A DNA stretch of 64,000 nucleotides from Candidatus Binatia bacterium (GTDB taxonomy: Bacteria; Desulfobacterota; Binatia; UBA12015): the NCBI GenBank assembly GCA_029248525.1, contig JAQWJE010000039.1, forward strand, positions 186,001 through 250,000, in the 5' to 3' direction. Position numbers and translations under genes: made by a program. Shown here piece after piece: positions 62,417 through 64,000 of this stretch. A model generated the notes under the pieces. It was not told the origin of the DNA, made no database searches, and saw only the letters and a list, made by a program, of their open reading frames with translations. How positions within the stretch are numbered: position 1 is the stretch's first letter; each line of letters opens with the position of its first letter.

Positions 62417-63022
62417 ATGGCAAGTGGTGAAGCAACAGTACCTGAGACCTCTGACGACGCGGCAGCCGTTGCGTCCAGAAGACGCGAAGAGCAGCGTCTC
62501 GAGCGCGCCAAGCGACAGCGCGAGAAAGCGCAACTCGGGGGCTTATGGTCGCGGCGCGACGTGATCGGACGCGTCGGTTGGATGCTTTTTGGCGTCTTCT
62601 CGCTGACTTTCCTGCTTGCGGCTCTTCGAGCGGCTTTCCCCCGGATCCTGTTCGTCCCGCCGAGCAGTTTCAAGGCAGGCGTGCCCGGCGATTTCGCCAT
62701 CGGCGAGGTGGATCGCAAATACGAGAAGGATTTCCGGGTCTGGATCGTGCGCGAACCCGAAGGGTTCTACGCATTGTGGGCGAAATGCACCCATCTCGGC
62801 TGCACCCCTCGTTGGCTCAACGCCGAAGCAAAATTCAAATGCCCTTGTCACGGCAGCGGCTTCTACAAAAGCGGCATCAACTTCGAGGGGCCGGCACCAC
62901 GGCCGCTGGTCCGCCTGAAAATCGCTCTGGCCGAGGACGGCCAGATCAAGATCGACAAAAGCACCAAGTACCTGTTCGAAAAGGGCCAGTGGGGAAAACC
63001 TGGTTCGTTCCTGAAAGCTTGA
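62417..63022 (+). CDS. Rieske [2Fe-2S] protein of a cytochrome bc-type complex
   Basis: Protein of 201 residues. A basic N-terminal stretch ends in WSRRDVIGRVGW (Tat-like, with the twin Arg near residues 46-47), then one transmembrane helix (55-73). The Rieske domain has C124/H126 in CTHLGC and C142/H145 in CPCHGSG. C129 and C144 likely form the stabilising disulfide. It passes electrons from quinol to a cytochrome. The arrangement Rieske then cytochrome b marks a bc/b6f-type operon. Confidence 0.95.
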   Translation: MASGEATVPETSDDAAAVASRRREEQRLERAKRQREKAQLGGLWSRRDVIGRVGWMLFGVFSLTFLLAALRAAFPRILFVPPSSFKAGVPGDFAIGEVDRKYEKDFRVWIVREPEGFYALWAKCTHLGCTPRWLNAEAKFKCPCHGSGFYKSGINFEGPAPRPLVRLKIALAEDGQIKIDKSTKYLFEKGQWGKPGSFLKA

Positions 63023-63098
63023 TTTCCGTCCGGCACGACAATGTGCCGAGACCGTCACGTTTGGCTGAATAACATTTCTGCCCTGAGGAGGGGCCCCC

Positions 63099-63869
63099 AT
63101 GAGTTGGTGGGACGAAACAAAAGAACAAATCACGGAGTCGCAGGTTTGGAAGTCAATCTTCCGCCACGGCTATGATGATACGCCGCGAAACCGCATCTTG
63201 ATGGTTTCGGGGAACGTCTGGCTTCATCTTCACCCGTCGAAGGTGCGCCGGCATGCAACACGGCTGCGCTTCACGTGGTGCATGGGCGGAATCACCTTCC
63301 TCATGTTCTTGATCACGGTCGTCACGGGCATCTATCTGATGTTCTACTACCGGCCCGTGACCCAGTACGCCTACGCGGACATGAAGTACCTCGAGTTCGA
63401 CATGCCCTTCGGTATGGTAATGCGCAACATGCACCGCTGGGCAGCACACGGCATGGTGATCGCTGTATGGCTGCATATGTTCCGGGTGTTCCTGACCGGT
63501 TCCTACAAGCCGCCTCGCGAGTTCAACTGGATCGTCGGCGTCATCCTTCTCGTCCTGACTTTGTTGCTGAGCTTCACCGGCTATCTGCTCCCTTGGGATC
63601 AGTTGGCGATCTGGGCTGTAACCGTGGGTTCGAACATGGGTGCGGCGACGCCATTAATGGGGAACGAGGGGCCGTTCAAGGAGTTGCTCGGAGCAAATCC
63701 GATCTACGACGTGCGGGCCTTCCTCTTCGGTGGCGGCGAAGTCGGACCGGCTACACTGCTTCGGTTTTACATTCTGCACTGCATTTTTATTCCGCTCGTC
63801 ACGAGTCTTTTCCTGGCGGTTCATTTCTGGAGAATTCGTCGTGATGGCTTCTCTGGTCCGGCACTGTAG
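63099..63869 (+). CDS. Cytochrome b, N-terminal (b6-type) subunit
   Basis: Protein of 256 residues with four transmembrane segments and both pairs of haem-ligand His. The first pair is 13 residues apart (MHRWAAHGMVIAVWLHM), the second 14 apart (ILHCIFIPLV through AVHFW), the latter as in b6-type chains. The C-terminal cytochrome b half (subunit IV-like) is absent, so it is a split protein. A strong GAGGAGG precedes the ATG at 63099. The operon continues with a micro-ORF and a partial gene. Confidence 0.94.
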   Translation: MSWWDETKEQITESQVWKSIFRHGYDDTPRNRILMVSGNVWLHLHPSKVRRHATRLRFTWCMGGITFLMFLITVVTGIYLMFYYRPVTQYAYADMKYLEFDMPFGMVMRNMHRWAAHGMVIAVWLHMFRVFLTGSYKPPREFNWIVGVILLVLTLLLSFTGYLLPWDQLAIWAVTVGSNMGAATPLMGNEGPFKELLGANPIYDVRAFLFGGGEVGPATLLRFYILHCIFIPLVTSLFLAVHFWRIRRDGFSGPAL

Positions 63870-63886
63870 GGGAGGGGGACTATCAG

Positions 63887-63970
63887 ATGCGCGTACTCGT
63901 TCTTCCAATTCTTTTCGTCGTAATCGTCTGGGCCTTGTACGTTCTGGCCGCGCCCCCAAAGGATCTCTAG
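63887..63970 (+). CDS. 27-residue single-helix membrane peptide
   Basis: ATG at 63887, stop TAG at 63968-63970. The product is almost all hydrophobic (VLPILFVVIVWALYVLAAP) with a short polar tail KDL. A very strong GGAGGGGGA ribosome site lies about 8 bases upstream. Position directly after cytochrome b and before another start four bases later suggests a small complex subunit like the PetL/PetG class (function inferred from size and place only). It is too short to be scored by usual gene finders. Confidence 0.65.
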   Translation: MRVLVLPILFVVIVWALYVLAAPPKDL

Positions 63971-63973
63971 ATC

Positions 63974-64000
63974 ATGGCGACAACCACGAAACCACCCGCA
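63974..64000 (+). CDS. Partial CDS running off the window
   Basis: ATG at 63974, with AAAGGATCT upstream inside the micro-ORF, opens a frame reading MATTTKPPA to the window end. From the operon layout (Rieske, split cytochrome b, small subunit) the C-terminal half of cytochrome b or a cytochrome c is expected. Only nine codons are visible, so the product is not established. Confidence 0.45.

Overview
This 64 kb window is a gene-dense, GC-rich stretch of bacterial chromosome (by eye about 60% G+C or a little more). I see no rRNA, tRNA, CRISPR array, insertion sequence or prophage. The genes point to an aerobic, Gram-negative-type bacterium: a lipobox lipoprotein, TatA, a Tat-like Rieske protein, PlsB, MurJ, YajC/SecD, GatCAB, and paired Grx4/BolA and IscA-type Fe-S factors. 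The ethylmalonyl-CoA pathway pair ecm-mcd, the DUF2760-Hsp70-Hsp70 operon and the DUF4912/GH57 pair together suggest a lineage once placed in Deltaproteobacteria (Myxococcota, Desulfobacterota or Binatota-like). That placement is inference from gene content only.

Layout. 0-8 kb: a soluble histidine kinase, 3-hydroxyacyl-CoA dehydrogenase, a copper-binding lipoprotein, ethylmalonyl-CoA mutase, methylsuccinyl-CoA dehydrogenase and a Na+/H+ antiporter. 8-20 kb: BolA, a CinA/MoaB-domain protein, engB-murI-secA, HU, small envelope proteins and gatCAB. 19-28 kb: one tight plus-strand operon of DUF2760, two divergent Hsp70-like proteins, yraN, serS and a single-chain electron transfer flavoprotein. 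28-36 kb: phosphoglycerate mutase, DUF971, tatA, murJ, a small methyltransferase, a sigma-70 factor, and a DUF4912/GH57-like pair whose GH57 member lacks both catalytic acids. 36-46 kb: a penicillin-acylase relative without a signal peptide, grx4-bolA, moaA, a polyprenyl diphosphate synthase, mrp, a UPF0104 flippase-like protein, coaBC and a family-4 uracil-DNA glycosylase. 45-53 kb: nfeD, slipin, queA, tgt, yajC, secD (no secF follows), a small HTH protein, a 16-bp tandem repeat, an IscA-type protein and a phosphoglycolate phosphatase-like HAD protein. 53-59 kb: ttuB-ttuA-trmI-lon, which looks like a tRNA T-loop modification operon. 58-64 kb: an RluA-type pseudouridine synthase, plsB, a small membrane protein, and the start of a Rieske/cytochrome b operon that contains a 27-residue membrane peptide and runs off the window.

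How the genes fit together. Hydroxyacyl-CoA dehydrogenase, Ecm and Mcd belong to acetyl-CoA assimilation through C4/C5 acyl-CoAs; the fused ETF could accept electrons from Mcd and other acyl-CoA dehydrogenases and pass them to the quinone pool, which the Rieske/cytochrome b complex oxidises. Mrp, IscA-type, Grx4/BolA and perhaps DUF971 serve Fe-S proteins such as MoaA, the Rieske protein and TtuA. QueA/Tgt, TtuA/TtuB/TrmI, RluA and GatCAB serve tRNA or rRNA maturation and charging.

The best candidates for undescribed biology are the DUF2760/double-Hsp70 operon, the catalytically dead GH57-like protein coupled to DUF4912, the cytosolic divergent penicillin-acylase relative, the T-loop thiolation/methylation operon outside the classical thermophiles, and the micro-protein inside the cytochrome b operon.
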